60,846 bases of DNA, from contig JAKCWW010000525.1 in NCBI GenBank assembly GCA_026260175.1, positions 1 to 60,846 of the forward strand, read 5' to 3'. The position numbers were made by a program, and so were the translations under genes. The notes under the pieces are model-generated. The model made no database searches. It had not been told where the DNA came from and worked only from the letters and a program-made list of their open reading frames with translations. Source of the DNA: Reticulitermes lucifugus (taxonomy: Eukaryota > Arthropoda > Insecta > Blattodea > Rhinotermitidae). Shown piece by piece: positions 11,520 through 23,659 of this stretch (position 1 is its first letter; each line of letters opens with the position of its first letter).

Positions 11520-11665
11520 ATCTACTGGGAGTCCGCGTGGTCCTCAGAGTGGAGCTTGAAGCGGTGGTGAAGATAAAACTCCTTGCCTCTGCCGAGGACT
11601 AAACCCCGGCCGTCAGACTCACAGTCTAATCAGTATACTGGCTGACGTGAGCTATCCCTACCCAG
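11520..11665 (-). mobile_element. tRNA-derived SINE-like sequence, family uncertain
   Basis: On the minus strand the right end reads as a tRNA-like head (GGTAGGGATAGCTCACGTCA), followed by a B-box-like GGGGTTTAGTCC. The rest resembles SINE-B in layout but is too diverged to place. Confidence 0.35.
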
Positions 11666-11783
11666 CAAGAGCAGCAGCAGCAGCACATAACTGAATTAAA
11701 CTAAATTCCTTACTTACGCGTACGCACTTAGGTGCTGACACAACAGACTAGCGGTCAATTACAAATACAGCACTTTTCTTTTC

Positions 11784-12033
11784 TATGCCACGACAACCAC
11801 TACTGGGCCAGGCCGTCTTCATTATCGAGGCTTCACGATCACACTCAGACACATCGCACTTGGTAGGACACCCCTGAACGAGTGATCAGCTCGACGCAGA
11901 AACGTCTACCTGACAACACACAACACTCACAAGAGACGGACATCCTTGCCCCCGGCGGGATTCGAACCCACAATCCCAGCAAGCGAGCGGCCGCAGACCC
12001 ACGCTTTAGATCGCGCGGCCACTGGGATCGGCC
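11784..12033 (-). mobile_element. SINE-A, near full length (about 250 bp)
   Basis: On the minus strand it starts GCCGATCCCAGTGGCCGCG at 12033 and continues through GTGGGTCTGCGGCCGCTCGC and a B box GGTTCGAATCC. Next come TCTCTTGTGAGTGTTGTG and CGATAATGAAGACGG, ending near 11784. The tRNA-like head with A and B boxes marks a Pol III SINE. The plus ORF 11882-12064 (GIRTHNPSKRAAADPR) is only its antisense reading. It is collinear with the copies at 23327 and 45983. Confidence 0.87.
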
Positions 12034-12682
12034 AGACAGCACAAATATAGGCTCAAGGAAATAACATCAGCGCACCAAGATATGAGCAACGCCAGGACAA
12101 TCATACAAGAAGTAATTAAACATTACAAGTAATCGATAAAAGTGGAAGTTAAATCGAAAGGACAAAATGAATAGACATGATTATATTCAATACATAACAA
12201 GGATATACGATACTGCATAAAAATGTTTACGAGAGTAGGAATTGGTGATTTAAGGTTTTTCGTAGTTTGCTTCACTTATCCTCGCAAACGGTGCGATACA
12301 GCCCTTAAGTATGCCACTACCATGATGATATTTCTCTAGCCCTTCAGTGCCCCGTATGCTAACCTGCGCAGTTGAAAGAACGTCGATAAATAACGGAAGA
12401 GTGAATCATTTAAAAGCTATTTCCTTGCCGTGCAGTCCTTCGAGGGCATTTGCACCAGCACACCTTTATCTGTGGGCTCCTGTGCGGCCATGTCGCTGGT
12501 TGGGTGACCAGTGGTTATGGTATTGTGGAAGGCGGGGTATGAAAGTAGGAGGAAGAGTTGAGAGGAAGGAAAAGAGAGAGAGCTAGAAGGATGAAGGAAA
12601 GAAGAATCAGGAAAGAAGCATATACGGGGGATGTGGCCAGCGAAGTATCGTCCATTTCAAAAGCAGCACATAGTCGCCCCCC
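12034..12682. other. unassigned, with purine-rich tract
   Basis: No gene recognised. 12525-12625 is almost pure purine (GA-rich) and runs toward the assembly gap. The 79-codon ORF at 12347-12586 shows no motif. Confidence 0.4.
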
Positions 12683-12750
12683 NNNNNNNNNNNNNNNNNN
12701 NNNNNNNNNNNNNNNNNNNNNNNNNNNNNNNNNNNNNNNNNNNNNNNNNN
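12683..12750. other. assembly gap (68 N)
   Basis: An unresolved run of N is flanked by CCCCCC on the left and CCGG on the right. Reading frames crossing it are meaningless. Confidence 1.
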
Positions 12751-14599
12751 CCGGTCTGTATAACATATAGTAGGTTCACTTACTTGGGCCAAATAACCCG
12801 CCAGCCTCCCATTCGGCGAGTTTTGTAGCCACATAAATAAGATTGATGCATAGAGGAGGGGGAGGAACAAGAAAAGAAGAAGAAAAAAAAGGAGTTAGTC
12901 CTCCTCCTGCCCTTCTGCCGGACAGCTCCGTTATGTTACACTGAGCACTTAACCAAGATTAGAAATAGCCAGTGTGGAAAAAAGAGACACGCTGTAGGGT
13001 GATATTGTTCAAATTTCAAACTCGTCTATTTTTATTCCCCGCTAATGCTTTTCCTCATTATTTAGAAAACTGAAAATATGAGAAGAAAACGAACACTCAT
13101 CACCGAAGCTTGCCATCTGATGCGGTCTACCTTCGATCCTCGCAACCTCTCCCCGAAGACCCATCTTCATTTTATATTCCCTTGCCGTCTTAAAACTTTG
13201 TACGAATTTCTTGCCTCCGGAATCCGAGCTACACACTCATCTCACCATATCCCCCATGCTTTGTGCCCTAAAAGTGGTAGGTGACCTGCAGGATATGACC
13301 TAACTTCCATGCAATCCAGGCGTATTATTCAAAACTCTCCGCTCAGTAGATTAATTATTTATCCAAATACGCCCCTTACGGTTTATCTTGTACACTTTTT
13401 TGTGGAAGTTTTTAGTTTATGCTATGTTTGGGTTTAATGAAATTCCTGCTACCGTTGCGATAGACGTTGTTGTGGATAACTATCAGTAAATTAAATATTT
13501 AAAATCGAAGTCGCCTCATAATTTCAAAGTGACATCACTGAAGTTAAATTTTGCAAATTCCATCTTAAAGAAATGAAGTGTGACGATGTGCGACGAATTC
13601 AGCTGGCTATACAGGACTCTGTTAACGTGATAATAGACTTCCAGGTTACGTAAAGGCGGGAAATTTCTTTACTACATTAGCGACTACCAGCTTCAAGTAT
13701 GAATGTGCTCTACGGAGTTACTCTGCGCAAAACTGCCTTAGATTTACGGTTCACTCTACGCGAATATTCCCAGGATCGTAATTACCCTGTAAACCAGGAT
13801 ATCGTTTTATGTCTAATACAGCAGTCATTCCGTACAAGGAGTTATTCCTGTTTTGAACTGAAGTCTTCATTCAGCCACTGCAATATGCACTGACAGTCCT
13901 GGAGGGGGGCGCGTGTATTATCCAGCGAGATGGACCATCCGCAGCACTAGCGCCAGTGGTCATCTCGTACCCATAAATTGTGTGCCGAAATGGTTCGCTA
14001 ACTCCGCCATTCCCACAGTCCATGTTGGCAACGATTCCATATTTCACAAGGCGGTCTCAGTTGATAGTCATTTTATGAGCCGCATCGAGGTAAAGCCCAT
14101 AAAAATACAGTTTTCCTGTGTACAAGAGAAGGAAGGTTTAAATAAAGATATTTTAAAATAAAAAATACAAAGCTATACAGCCCAGTGTTTTCCTTGCTAA
14201 ATGAGATTCTGCTTCGTACAAAAGTAGATGGAACTCCCTTCCCCTGTGGGACGATAAAATAAACAGCGGTAAATTGTGGTCAGTCCCCTTCCCCTCCCCT
14301 AACCTTTCTGTTATGCGTATGAGAAATGGTAGGCTTCTGCGTGGAAGGGAAGCATTTATTCTGGCAATTCATATAACCGACCTTCACGTTCAGAGCCTCC
14401 TTATCCCATTCGACTGCTGTCCACTATTCCAGATTTTTACATAACGTTCTAAATTTCTGAAATTAATGAGAAGAAACCAGATTATCTTAGCTTCCAGTCA
14501 CGTCAGCCCTTACGGAACAAGATCTCTGGCCCGTTGAAATCCAGAATTAACTTCTGAAACTTTGGGTGTTAGGATATTCGGTAGAACTCTTTGAAGCAG
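12751..14599. other. unassigned
   Basis: No gene or known repeat recognised. A purine-rich stretch lies at 12850-12895. ORFs at 13078-13284, 13699-13893 and 13913-14161 have no recognisable motifs. Confidence 0.4.
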
Positions 14600-14725
14600 G
14601 CAAAGAGCCATCGCGAGGCCTCTGTCTATGTAGGATATCGCGGACATTTATCCATGCCCCGAGTAGGATTCAAACCTGTGGTCCCAGAACTGCAAGACCG
14701 GGCGGCGATTGCGATGGCACCATTC
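14600..14725 (-). mobile_element. tRNA-like SINE fragment, family uncertain
   Basis: On the minus strand, TTTGAATCCTACTCGGGGCA at 14675-14656 has the B-box form and follows a tRNA-like stretch from about 14720. The antisense reading HAPSRIQTCGPR is of the kind produced by tRNA-derived SINEs in insect assemblies. Confidence 0.38.
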
Positions 14726-15229
14726 AGTTTCTCTACGCACACATTACTTTTAGGGAAACTAATCTCTCCAAGCTTAATTCATGCCAAATTTTATTTAAAA
14801 CAAGATACATCCAAGTATGTCTAGAGGCCCATTAGTGTTCATGATAACGCCAACAAAATTACAATCATTAAGAAATTAGTAAAATTTAAATTCAACGAAT
14901 AATGAGATCACACCTTGCCCGTAGTTTGGTCAGCGTTAGAAGAACACTGCAGAGGGTATTGAGAGAAGTGTATGGGCACAGCGTATACGTAATAATATTT
15001 GGGCGAATCCAGACTTCACCTATTGCATCATTACACTATTTTGTGGGGAGAGGTTTCCGCAGTCCTGATCAGGACATACCAGACACCGTTCTGCTACACT
15101 GTGTTCCGAGAGAGATTATTTATTTTTTACGACGCTGTCTCAAATCAATAATGGTTCTAGGATGTCGAATGAATTGCGAGATGTTACTCAAATGGTGAGG
15201 ATGTGAAGATTTTGAAGGACTCCGTTACG
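14726..15229. other. unassigned
   Basis: Nothing recognised. The 98-codon ORF at 14902-15198 has no family resemblance. Confidence 0.4.
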
Positions 15230-15480
15230 GTTTATATCAAGGTCTTACCCAGGCGGTAGTCCGTACAGATCACGGGAGGACTATTAAAATGGACCCTGTG
15301 GGAACAGGAGCGGACGGCGTGGGCTGGATTAATCTGGCTCAGCATGAAGACAAATGACGGGCTCGTGCAAACGGCAATGAAAACTTCGGATGCTATAAAA
15401 TGCGCGGAATTTCTTGCCCACCTGTCGAAAGATTATCTTATCAAGAAATACTGCTTTGTGGAGTTACTTAGTTATTCTGG
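15230..15480 (+). mobile_element. RPRRRW-type LINE, 3' fragment with tail
   Basis: CGGGAGGACTATTAAAATGG at 15273, GGGCTGGATTAATCTGGCTC at 15321, GGGCTCGTGCAAACGGCAAT at 15359, then the tail (TATAAAATGCGCGGAATTTC, 15394; TTATCAAGAAATACTGC). This is one of the best-preserved 3' ends here. It codes for nothing. Confidence 0.75.
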
Positions 15481-16964
15481 TATCCAGCATCCAACCGATA
15501 TCCCAGCATAAGAGGAGCCTACAGCATGTCCTGTTTGGTACCAAAACAGACAACTCATTATTACGGCTTTTGTTACACTCCTGCACTTATGTGGACTAGT
15601 TAGTGATATAGCTATAAGGATGCTTGTTACTGCATTTGAGTAACCGGCATATTCGACAATCCAGAACTTATTCTACAATAAGCAAATTTCCTTGAAAATA
15701 TTTCCGCTTTGTTTCCTTAAACATTCACCACAAATAAAAATGTTCCAACCAAAATTTTTAAAGCTTTATGAGATCTATATTTTATATCATGCTCCCGTTT
15801 CGACAAACCACCTACATTTTAAACACATACACGTGTACAATACCCTTCGAGCTTCAAATGAAATAGGACGTAGGGAGGACCGAACCAAAATAAAATCCAT
15901 TAAGAGTGTCTAGTGTAAATTCCGTACAATAAATTCTGTCTAAATCCATTCAGTATTTTCGAAGATGACACAGACTAACCAGCAGGAAAATGCAGTCACA
16001 GCATCCGAAACATTCAATCATTCTACCACTTTGTGCCAAAAACCCACTAATAAGCTGTGAATTAAATATATACGGAACGATCAGTAGGAAGAAAATTCGT
16101 TATGTACTTTGAACGGCAAATTCTTTGGCGTAATTTCTCTCGGACATAATAAACAAATAACTTACTGGAGAAATGCTTCACCAATAGTGTTCAATAGGAC
16201 AGCCATGTATAACAATAACAAAGTCAAAATGGCGGACGTTATTGGTTTCTATCTCTACTTCCCTTCCTTTACACACACATCACTCTGCTCCCTGAACACT
16301 CTCATACACAGGCGCATTTGAACATCATATAAATTCCGGAAGATGGACGGGTTAGGGAGAGAGAACGGGTGCCATGCCACTACGTCAATATCCCCTGGGG
16401 AACGAACAGAGAGGGTAGAAACTCCACGAAACTGGACAAAGTCTGCCTCGGACCATGATGGGCAGTCTACTGCCCACAAACCACAATATGCGCCCTCGAG
16501 ATGCGCAAAGTCGTAGGCCCACAACGAGGTTCGGTTCTTTACTCTGTCAAGTTACGCAGCTCAAATCATCATTCTCATTTTCTGCCCTTGCGCCCTCTCC
16601 TCCCCAATGGTAAACTGAAAACAGTACTAAGGTAACGGATGTTCATATGATCTTCAAGAGTTTAACGCCTAGAACATAATATTCTGTAAATCCGGGAAGT
16701 TGTCTTGTCTCCTTACACAGGAATGCATTTATTTTGAGACAGGACACATTTTTGAACTGTATATAGCCACCGCGTCCTAACCGGCTCCTATCCACTGGGT
16801 ATAAAAGAAATTTTCCTGGGGGAAGCGGAAGGAGCGTGAAGCTTACCACTTATATGCAAACAGTATCGAGGCCCATAATGCGTAGATCAATTCGTTTATG
16901 TCCAAGACAATAACAAGAAAGCCAATTGCAATAAATTAACAGACTGTGCAACTAACTAATTAAC
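15481..16964. other. unassigned
   Basis: No known repeat. A start-like context AAAATGGCGGAC (16228-16239, also YY1-like) opens a 30-codon reading. On the minus strand an 89-codon ORF (16524-16255) is cysteine- and tryptophan-containing but unrecognised. Neither is supported beyond being open. Confidence 0.3.
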
Positions 16965-17030
16965 TAACTCACGGAGCAAAGTCCTCCTTGAGAAGCTAAC
17001 AGTTCTTCAGCTATTCAAGAAATAAATAGC
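16965..17030 (-). mobile_element. RPRRRW-type LINE tail
   Basis: CACGGAGCAAAGTCCTCCTT and GAGAAGCTAACAG match the reversed tail also found at 645-690. Confidence 0.6.
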
Positions 17031-17340
17031 ACATAAATGCAAAATAGGAAAAGGTGTGGCCTCCTGGAATAAAATGACGACAGATTAAATCTAACATCCT
17101 TTCGTATGTACTGCCATGTACGCCCTAAAAATTGCTACAGCACGAGGATGAACATTCTTAAAACTTGAGAAACAATGTATTCAATGAAATGGTAAAAGTA
17201 GATCTTACAGTGTAACAGTACTCCGAGGTCTCTAGCAGAGTTGTAACGCAATACAAAACTGCTATATGTGTACGACATGCACAGTAAATTACTTGTATCT
17301 TCAACATGCTTGATAAGCAAAGCATATAGGCTCATATTAA
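17031..17340. other. unassigned
   Basis: Nothing recognised. Confidence 0.4.
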
Positions 17341-17418
17341 GACGATCCCAGTGGCCGCGCAGTCTAAGGCGTGGGTCTGAGGCCGCTCGCTTGCTGGGAT
17401 TGTGGGTTCGAATCCCCC
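17341..17418 (+). mobile_element. SINE-A head fused to SINE-B
   Basis: GATCCCAGTGGCCGCGCAGT at 17343 through the B box GGTTCGAATCC at 17405 is the tRNA-derived head of SINE-A. At CCCCCCGG (about 17413-17420) it passes without gap into antisense SINE-B body. The normal SINE-A continuation (GGGGGCA..TCTCTTGTGAG) is absent. Confidence 0.82.
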
Positions 17419-17575
17419 CGGTACTCATTTAATAGGAAACTAGGTGGGCCCCAGAGTCAGTCCGGACGATTTGGAGAAGAGGAAAATCTCTTGCCCCCAC
17501 AGGCTTCGAAATCCGTATCGTCCAGCCCGCAGTCTGGTCACTATACCGACTACGTTATCCATGCTTTATACACAA
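17416..17575 (-). mobile_element. SINE-B body, partner of the SINE-A/B chimera
   Basis: Antisense SINE-B order on plus: CCGGTACTCATTTAATAGG, GGTGGGCCCCAGAG, GAGAAGAGGAAAATCTC, GCCCGCAGTCTGGTCACTAT and CCGACTACGTTATCC. The 3' body beyond the CCGGTAC word is missing, replaced by the SINE-A head. Confidence 0.75.
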
Positions 17576-20500
17576 TCCGTGCTGAGGTAAAAAGTTCTTA
17601 ACACAAGTATAATAATAATAATGAATTTGTAACACTATAATCTTATGCGATGGAAACATTGCCAGTGTTTTCTCCTAGGAGCTTCTTCTTGTTTGGAAGA
17701 TGCCGTTTGTCTATATGTTTGACCCTACTTCACACCCGGAAAACAAATGCACTTAGAGTGCCTCAGTAAATACACTTCCGACCAGTCTATTTGCATCGCC
17801 TTTTGTGTTACAATTGAACCGGTTTTAAAACTACAAGTTCATAATCTAATTTCGTGGAAGTTGTGTGATGGAGACAGGTTTCTGGTACGTAAACGGACGG
17901 GTCAGGAGGGATACAATATTTGCAGTTGACAGAAACCTCTCTCCCTGACCAACTCTGTTTCCTGCACCCTTACTCACTTCATTTAGTAGCTTCCTCGGAC
18001 AAATCAATCTCAATTAGGTTTCGCAAATCACTGAATTCCGTGTTTGGTACATGTAGCTACAGGAACCTGCATTTTCAGAAACTGGAGAGTGAATTGCGGA
18101 GAAAGGGTAGTAATGGGCTCGTCACCCACTACCATCACAACAATTTGTTTACGAAAATTAAAAAAAAAAGTTTAGGACCGTGACGCGCAATCACAGCCCA
18201 CCAACAAGCAGCAACCTTTAGCAGGATTCTCTGACTTAACATTCTCTCTGCGAGAATAGGGCATGCTAACCCTCTCCATGTTGCGGACGAGATATCCCGT
18301 CGAGAAATGTAATAAACTTATGCTCGGAGCGACTTGTGGTTATGTGATAACGTAAGTAGAAAACTCTTGACACTTTAAGACAAGCTAATTGCAGATAATT
18401 TAAATCAAAGAAGTCACTTGTTTTCGAAATTGTACTGAGCACCAAATGAAATGCTATAATTAATCTCACAAAAAACAAATTAAAAAATAAGAAGAAATTG
18501 ATAGAACGTAAAGATTTTCCTTCAATTTGCTTATTTTTGAGACTATAACCACATAACACAGACCATATGGACACTGCAGTGTCGAGGGCATGTTACTTCC
18601 ACCTCAGAAGTTCGGGCCGTTTCCTCGTAGGTATTACTTGCAGTAGAGAAACGAAAGCTATTAACGTGTGTTGTGTGTCCATGTCACAGAGCGTAGGCCA
18701 ATACAACGTCTCATGAACATTTATTAATTGGTCTAAAGGTGATGATAGAAAACATACATAAGAAAAAAGTTAAAGTGATAACATTCTTTGGAAGTAAGCT
18801 GACACAAGTCACACCACTGCTCGTGTCATCGCTCTTGCAGCATTCTGAACTGCTCCCATGGAAGGTACAGATTTCTGATCATTAAATTGTTAAAGTGCAG
18901 CCAGAAGTCGTTGTCCGTCCAGGCGCACCTCTCTCTTTCCTCCAGTCGAATTTCTCACCCCATCGTCCCTTCACACACAGAGACACAATTTCTCTCTCTC
19001 ATTCTGCTTAGTTGGATGTGTGCTTCTGGTTCTGACGTGTGGACATGCTTTTAACGGTAGCCATTTCGGCCCCGACAAATGGCCCCCGTAACTGGCAGAA
19101 GCAAACCGCTGCACATGCCACAAAAAGCTTGTCGGACCCAGCACGTACCGGCTGCCAGAAAATTTTAGCTCAACACATAACTTACGAAAACTCATACCTT
19201 TCCAAGACTAGTCAGCAAAGCACTGGGGTAAGTGGCACTGCTGGGAAGAGAAACCCACACAGAAAAGGGTGCAGAATGAGTATTTTCTTCTTCTTCCCCT
19301 GTAGATCTGGAAGCTTGGGGCCCTTTCCGAGGATTTGAAGTTAAATTGGTCTACTCATACATATTCGCAGTATTTTTATCTGCTGGGAACATGTGTGCAT
19401 GAAGTTGAATTTGTCTCTAATTTAACTCATAAACTTGAAACTGTACATACTGTTTGTCTCATCTTTTTGGAATACATCCGCTAAAGTTACTTCCACGGCA
19501 ATTTATAAAATTTAATGTGAGAACATTTGATGATTCATTTTCCAGTATTTTCTACAATAAACTTTCCACTTCCAACATACTAGAGGCTGTATAATATTGA
19601 GCAGTATTAATACAATTTATCATTTTTAAATATCTTCCCGTTACTGGACCTAACTTGGGTTTATTCAAATAAGCATACATTATTCATCCGAATAAATTAA
19701 ACTGAAGAATTCTTTAACAATACTGCCTTTATGAATGTTTTAATCTTTTACCAGTACTTCCAGAACATAAGCCATCGCTAATAGTGACACAAACAGCTAA
19801 GTACGTACAACACAGCTAGTCCAAAAATTCCCACCGTTTTATGAACTGCGAAATTCACCAGAAACTATCAGTTCTTGTTTCGAATCAGGAACTCCACCCT
19901 CTCATACTGTTTGTTTAAGGTCTTGTTCTCTATTATAATGTCATCTACGCTTAGGTTCACACACTGGTTCCTTCCTTTCTTACTTCCCGACTTAAAATCC
20001 ATACGCATGAAAAACATTTGTTTATACCACTTTTAAATATATGCCAAGTATACACTACTGACAAAGGTTAAATTGTGGTCTTTGTGGGTTACGAGATTTT
20101 ATATTCTTGTAGGTGGTTATCAACTTTACGGAGGATCGTTTACTTCCATTTATTTAGGGTGTCAATTCTATTCTAAGGATAGAGGCAGCAGGTTCCTCCA
20201 AAACGATGGTGCCCAGCTTCGAGACAATCTATAAGACAGCAGTCTTAAAGTCTGAAGGCTGTGAAAGTCTCAGTCCTCATACAATAATAGAACAATTTAT
20301 TATGACTAATTTAAAATGTCATCAGGACCTCTATAAAATATTAGGACAAATGTTTAATGGGGTAAATGTGGCGACATGTAAACAGCCATGTCGCGAGCTC
20401 GTAACATCGCCTTAAATTTTCGCTTTTTGTAACCACCTCGGCTCGAAGAAAACCTGGATTTAAACCTTAATTCATTTAATGAATATAAGTCAACAATTTT

Positions 20501-21464
20501 CAGAAACATGTAAATAAGATTGATACTTGTTGGATAATTATTAATAATAATCCACGCCTTTAAGGGCACGCCCCTTGCAGATAAAGTTGGTTGCAGCCTG
20601 TCTCGTATCTAAAGGTCAAATGGAACTGCAAAAGGAAACAAGATTCAGTAAGAGCGATGTGTTTACTTGCACCTTTTATCCATAGCATTAGAAGTCCTGC
20701 TACGATTCCGAATCGAACTGTATTTACCCTGAACCAGTATCTGTTTACTTCTTCCTTCTGTCCCTCAGGGACACGGCGCGTTAGCACATGCCCCTATCAT
20801 CTCGCGGGCGAATGCCTACTGCCCTCAAGTTCAAAGAGAAAACGCTGGTAGTGGTAGCGAAAAAAATTGCACCAAATTATTGGCGGGGCTTATAGCAATT
20901 GTACAGGACGAAGTGGAGGGGGGGGGATGTTCGGATTAATGTACCATTGACACAACCAATAACCCTGCCTCGGCTAGATTGTAATGAAGTCCCTTTTATC
21001 CTGCAGAGAGAGGAAGAGCTTTGCATACGAGTATGGCCTGTTGGGACCAGCTCGTACAATTGTGCTGTAGTATGCTAGTGTGTAACTAACCACGCTAGCA
21101 AATAATATAGACCAATCAGAATGTGTGTTTCATCCTCTCACTCTCTCTTTATGTTAGAGAGAGTCTCTCCTAACCGTGTCCCTGCCAGTATTACAATCCA
21201 TGTTATTTGATTACTGGAGTGCGAGTGGACTGATAGAACCTGCTGTGCCCCCCCCCCTTCTATTTACTGTTTTTAATGGAGACCAGAGTGAGTGCCCTCT
21301 CTGCCCGTCTTCATTGCACTTCATTTTAAGTGCTGAAGCCACCATCACCACCATAACCTTTTCCTCTAACTTTCTCTTCCATTGTCACCTGAATTACGGA
21401 TTCAAGTCTAGGACAGTTACCTACGAAACAATTGGATTGGATGCAATGTAGGCAAAAAGTGACA
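17576..21464. other. unassigned (3.9 kb)
   Basis: The longest stretch with no recognised repeat or gene. ORFs of 60-102 codons occur (for example 18266-18574 minus, 19039-19338 plus) without motifs. G or C runs occur at about 20918-20928 and 21247-21257. Confidence 0.4.
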
Positions 21465-21492
21465 CTGTCCACTGTCCACTGTCCACTGTCCA
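21465..21492. repeat. tandem repeat, 4 copies of a 7-mer
   Basis: CTGTCCA is repeated four times without change. Confidence 0.95.
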
Positions 21493-22690
21493 TGTGTCAG
21501 ATAATATTAGCATTTTCTGTTTCACTAGTGAATCCAGATGTTTTGCAATTTACTTGATTGTAGTGCTTTTACCTATCTAGCTTCACTGCTCTTAAAACAC
21601 ACTAAAGCATTACAAGGGAAAATGTATCTGATCCCTTCAAAAGGAAAACTGTGTACGTTACTTTACGGAGAACAACGCGGTACGTAGGTGTATGAACATA
21701 CGGTACACATGAAAACAGCTTTCAGTAACACATCTAAAATTATAAAACTTAAGATACAATAACTTCACCTGTGTTCTCTTATGAGTGTGCAACTTTGTTT
21801 TTCACTCAAAGACAAAAAGGACTGTTGCGAAGAAAGAGTCGAGGAAGGCATTACCCTAATATAGTTTACTTAAAAACTGATTACAGTTATCAGTAAATGT
21901 CTGCAGAGCACTAAACGTCCGGCGCCTTCGCTCTGCTGTTTTTCCTAGGTGTTGAATACGTGAATACTTTCCAGGAAAAAACGCTGATCGTTTTAAAGCT
22001 GCTATAATATTGTTTCGTATCTTAGCCACAAATTTACAACCGATCATCGTCGAGATATCGTAAGAGGGAGATTTACAACTGATACTTCGTAAACGTTTAA
22101 AATCGATCATACTCGACGCTCCATGCTCAAATGTTTCTTCGGCCTCAGCTGGCAACTCTTACTGCCTTGTATTTCCTATAGAAACATTCCTTCCGGAGAT
22201 CCAACAGGGGAGTAGTTTACCTCCTGATTGTTTTGTCCCCAGAGGAAGCATCTCGCATTTGTCTCTATTTTTGGAAAGAGACTATCCAGGAGAAGTAATA
22301 ATGCGGCAGTTTTTCCATTTCCTCAGCTAGTACCTTACACAAAACACAGTCTGCCTCAACCGTAAGAACTGTTTCTTCGGCATCAGCGCGAACGTCCAAG
22401 AAAACACACTGTCTTATTTTTAGTGACCAGTCACGGTGAGAGATCATGAACTACGTAGGTCTTCATGCAAAATGTCTGTTATATGTGTCCCAACACGAAT
22501 ATTTGTCCCCTGAGTGTCGCTCTGCTCCGTGCGGACGGACAGACCTGACGAAGGTAACAGTCGATTTCGGCTTTTGCGAACGCGTCTAAAAAGGGGGATA
22601 AGTTGCACGGGCATGGTAGGACGCAGGGGTGAAATAACAACTGCAGGCAGGATTGTATTACGAAATCTTCAACGTAATAAGACACTTTGA
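21493..22690. other. unassigned
   Basis: Two minus-strand ORFs follow each other (22447-22265, then 22155-21856) and both contain a DAEET or AEAEET-like word. No family was recognised and no splice sites join them convincingly. Confidence 0.3.
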
Positions 22691-22765
22691 AGACACAGGA
22701 GTAGATGGGAGGATAATATTAAAACTTAAGTTCTAGAACTATGCTGTGGTGATGGGACTGAGTAC
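22691..22765 (+). mobile_element. RPRRRW-type LINE remnant
   Basis: GTAGATGGGAGGATAATATT at 22702 is nearly the family word. What follows (GTGATGGGACTGAG, GGGCTTAG) is only loosely collinear. Confidence 0.55.
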
Positions 22766-23326
22766 GGGCTTAGTACAGAGTCCAGTCCTGCTAGTAAAGT
22801 ATCTTCTTAACAAGATGTTAGCGAATTTTCAGCATCTTATGGAGATTAAAAGCCTAATATTAACAGCAATAATAAGTGCCGACACTGACTAGCAGCAAAT
22901 TCAAATAGCGGCAAGTGCTGCACTGCCTGCCGTCACGCTAAATGGTCTGAATGTACAGTGACGCGATTTGTCAGATAAAATAATATTCCTGTGGAAAAGA
23001 GGAGTTGTGTTTTCCATTCAGCATCTTATGTGTTTAAATATTACAAGTGGTTTAAGTGTGAGGCATTAATAACATCCACCTATCAATCATTTACGTAGCT
23101 TACAGTGTTATCAAAATATTGACCGAATACGTTACAAATGTGAGTTATACTCATTTATACAGTCCCCTTATACATTGATGCAACTTAACTTCCAGGCACG
23201 TTTATCTCGCAGAACATAATAGGACACTGCCTAACATCAAGCGACGGAAGTGCGCTGAGGGTTTTGCGCCACAGGGTAACAACGTGCTAAAGCTAATCAC
23301 CCTGATCATAGTGTTATATATACATA
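22766..23326. other. unassigned
   Basis: Nothing recognised. Confidence 0.4.
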
Positions 23327-23566
23327 TCATGGCTGGACAGCCCTAGTGAGCCTAGGTCTCCTCTAGGAGGTTCCTCAATCACATTCATACACACTACATT
23401 TGGTAGGACTCCTCTGGACGAATGATCAGCCCGACGCAGAGACCTGACCACACAAGACACTCATAAGAGACAGACATCCATGCCCCCGGCGGGATTCAAA
23501 CCCGTAATCCCAGCAAGCCAGCAGCCGCAGACCCACGCCTTAGATCGCGCGGCCACTAGGATCGGC
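23327..23566 (-). mobile_element. SINE-A, near full length
   Basis: On the minus strand, GCCGATCCTAGTGGCCGCGC at 23566, B box GGTTTGAATCCC (one change), GTCTGTCTCTTATGAGTGTC, and a 3' body ending GGGCTGTCCAGCCATG near 23327. The 3' third differs from the 11.8-kb copy more than the head does, suggesting a subfamily. Confidence 0.87.
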
Positions 23567-23568
23567 GT

Positions 23569-23581
23569 TATATATATATAG
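23569..23581. repeat. (TA)n
   Basis: A short TA run abuts the SINE-A 5' end. Confidence 0.85.
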
Positions 23582-23637
23582 TGACTGAAAAAGACCTAAT
23601 TAAGTGTAACTTGTAAAAGATTTTGTTCCTTTATTGT

Positions 23638-23659
23638 TATCATCATCATCATCATCATC
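23638..23659. repeat. (ATC)n microsatellite
   Basis: About seven ATC units. In the minus-strand ORF 23904-23596 they encode a methionine run, which is an artefact. Confidence 0.95.

Noticed and set aside
11882-12064. ORF with GIRTHNPSKRAAADPR as a protein
   Set aside because: It is the antisense reading of SINE-A; the same reading appears at other SINE-A copies.
12515-12870. ORFs spanning 12683-12750
   Set aside because: They run through the N gap, so the translations are artefacts.
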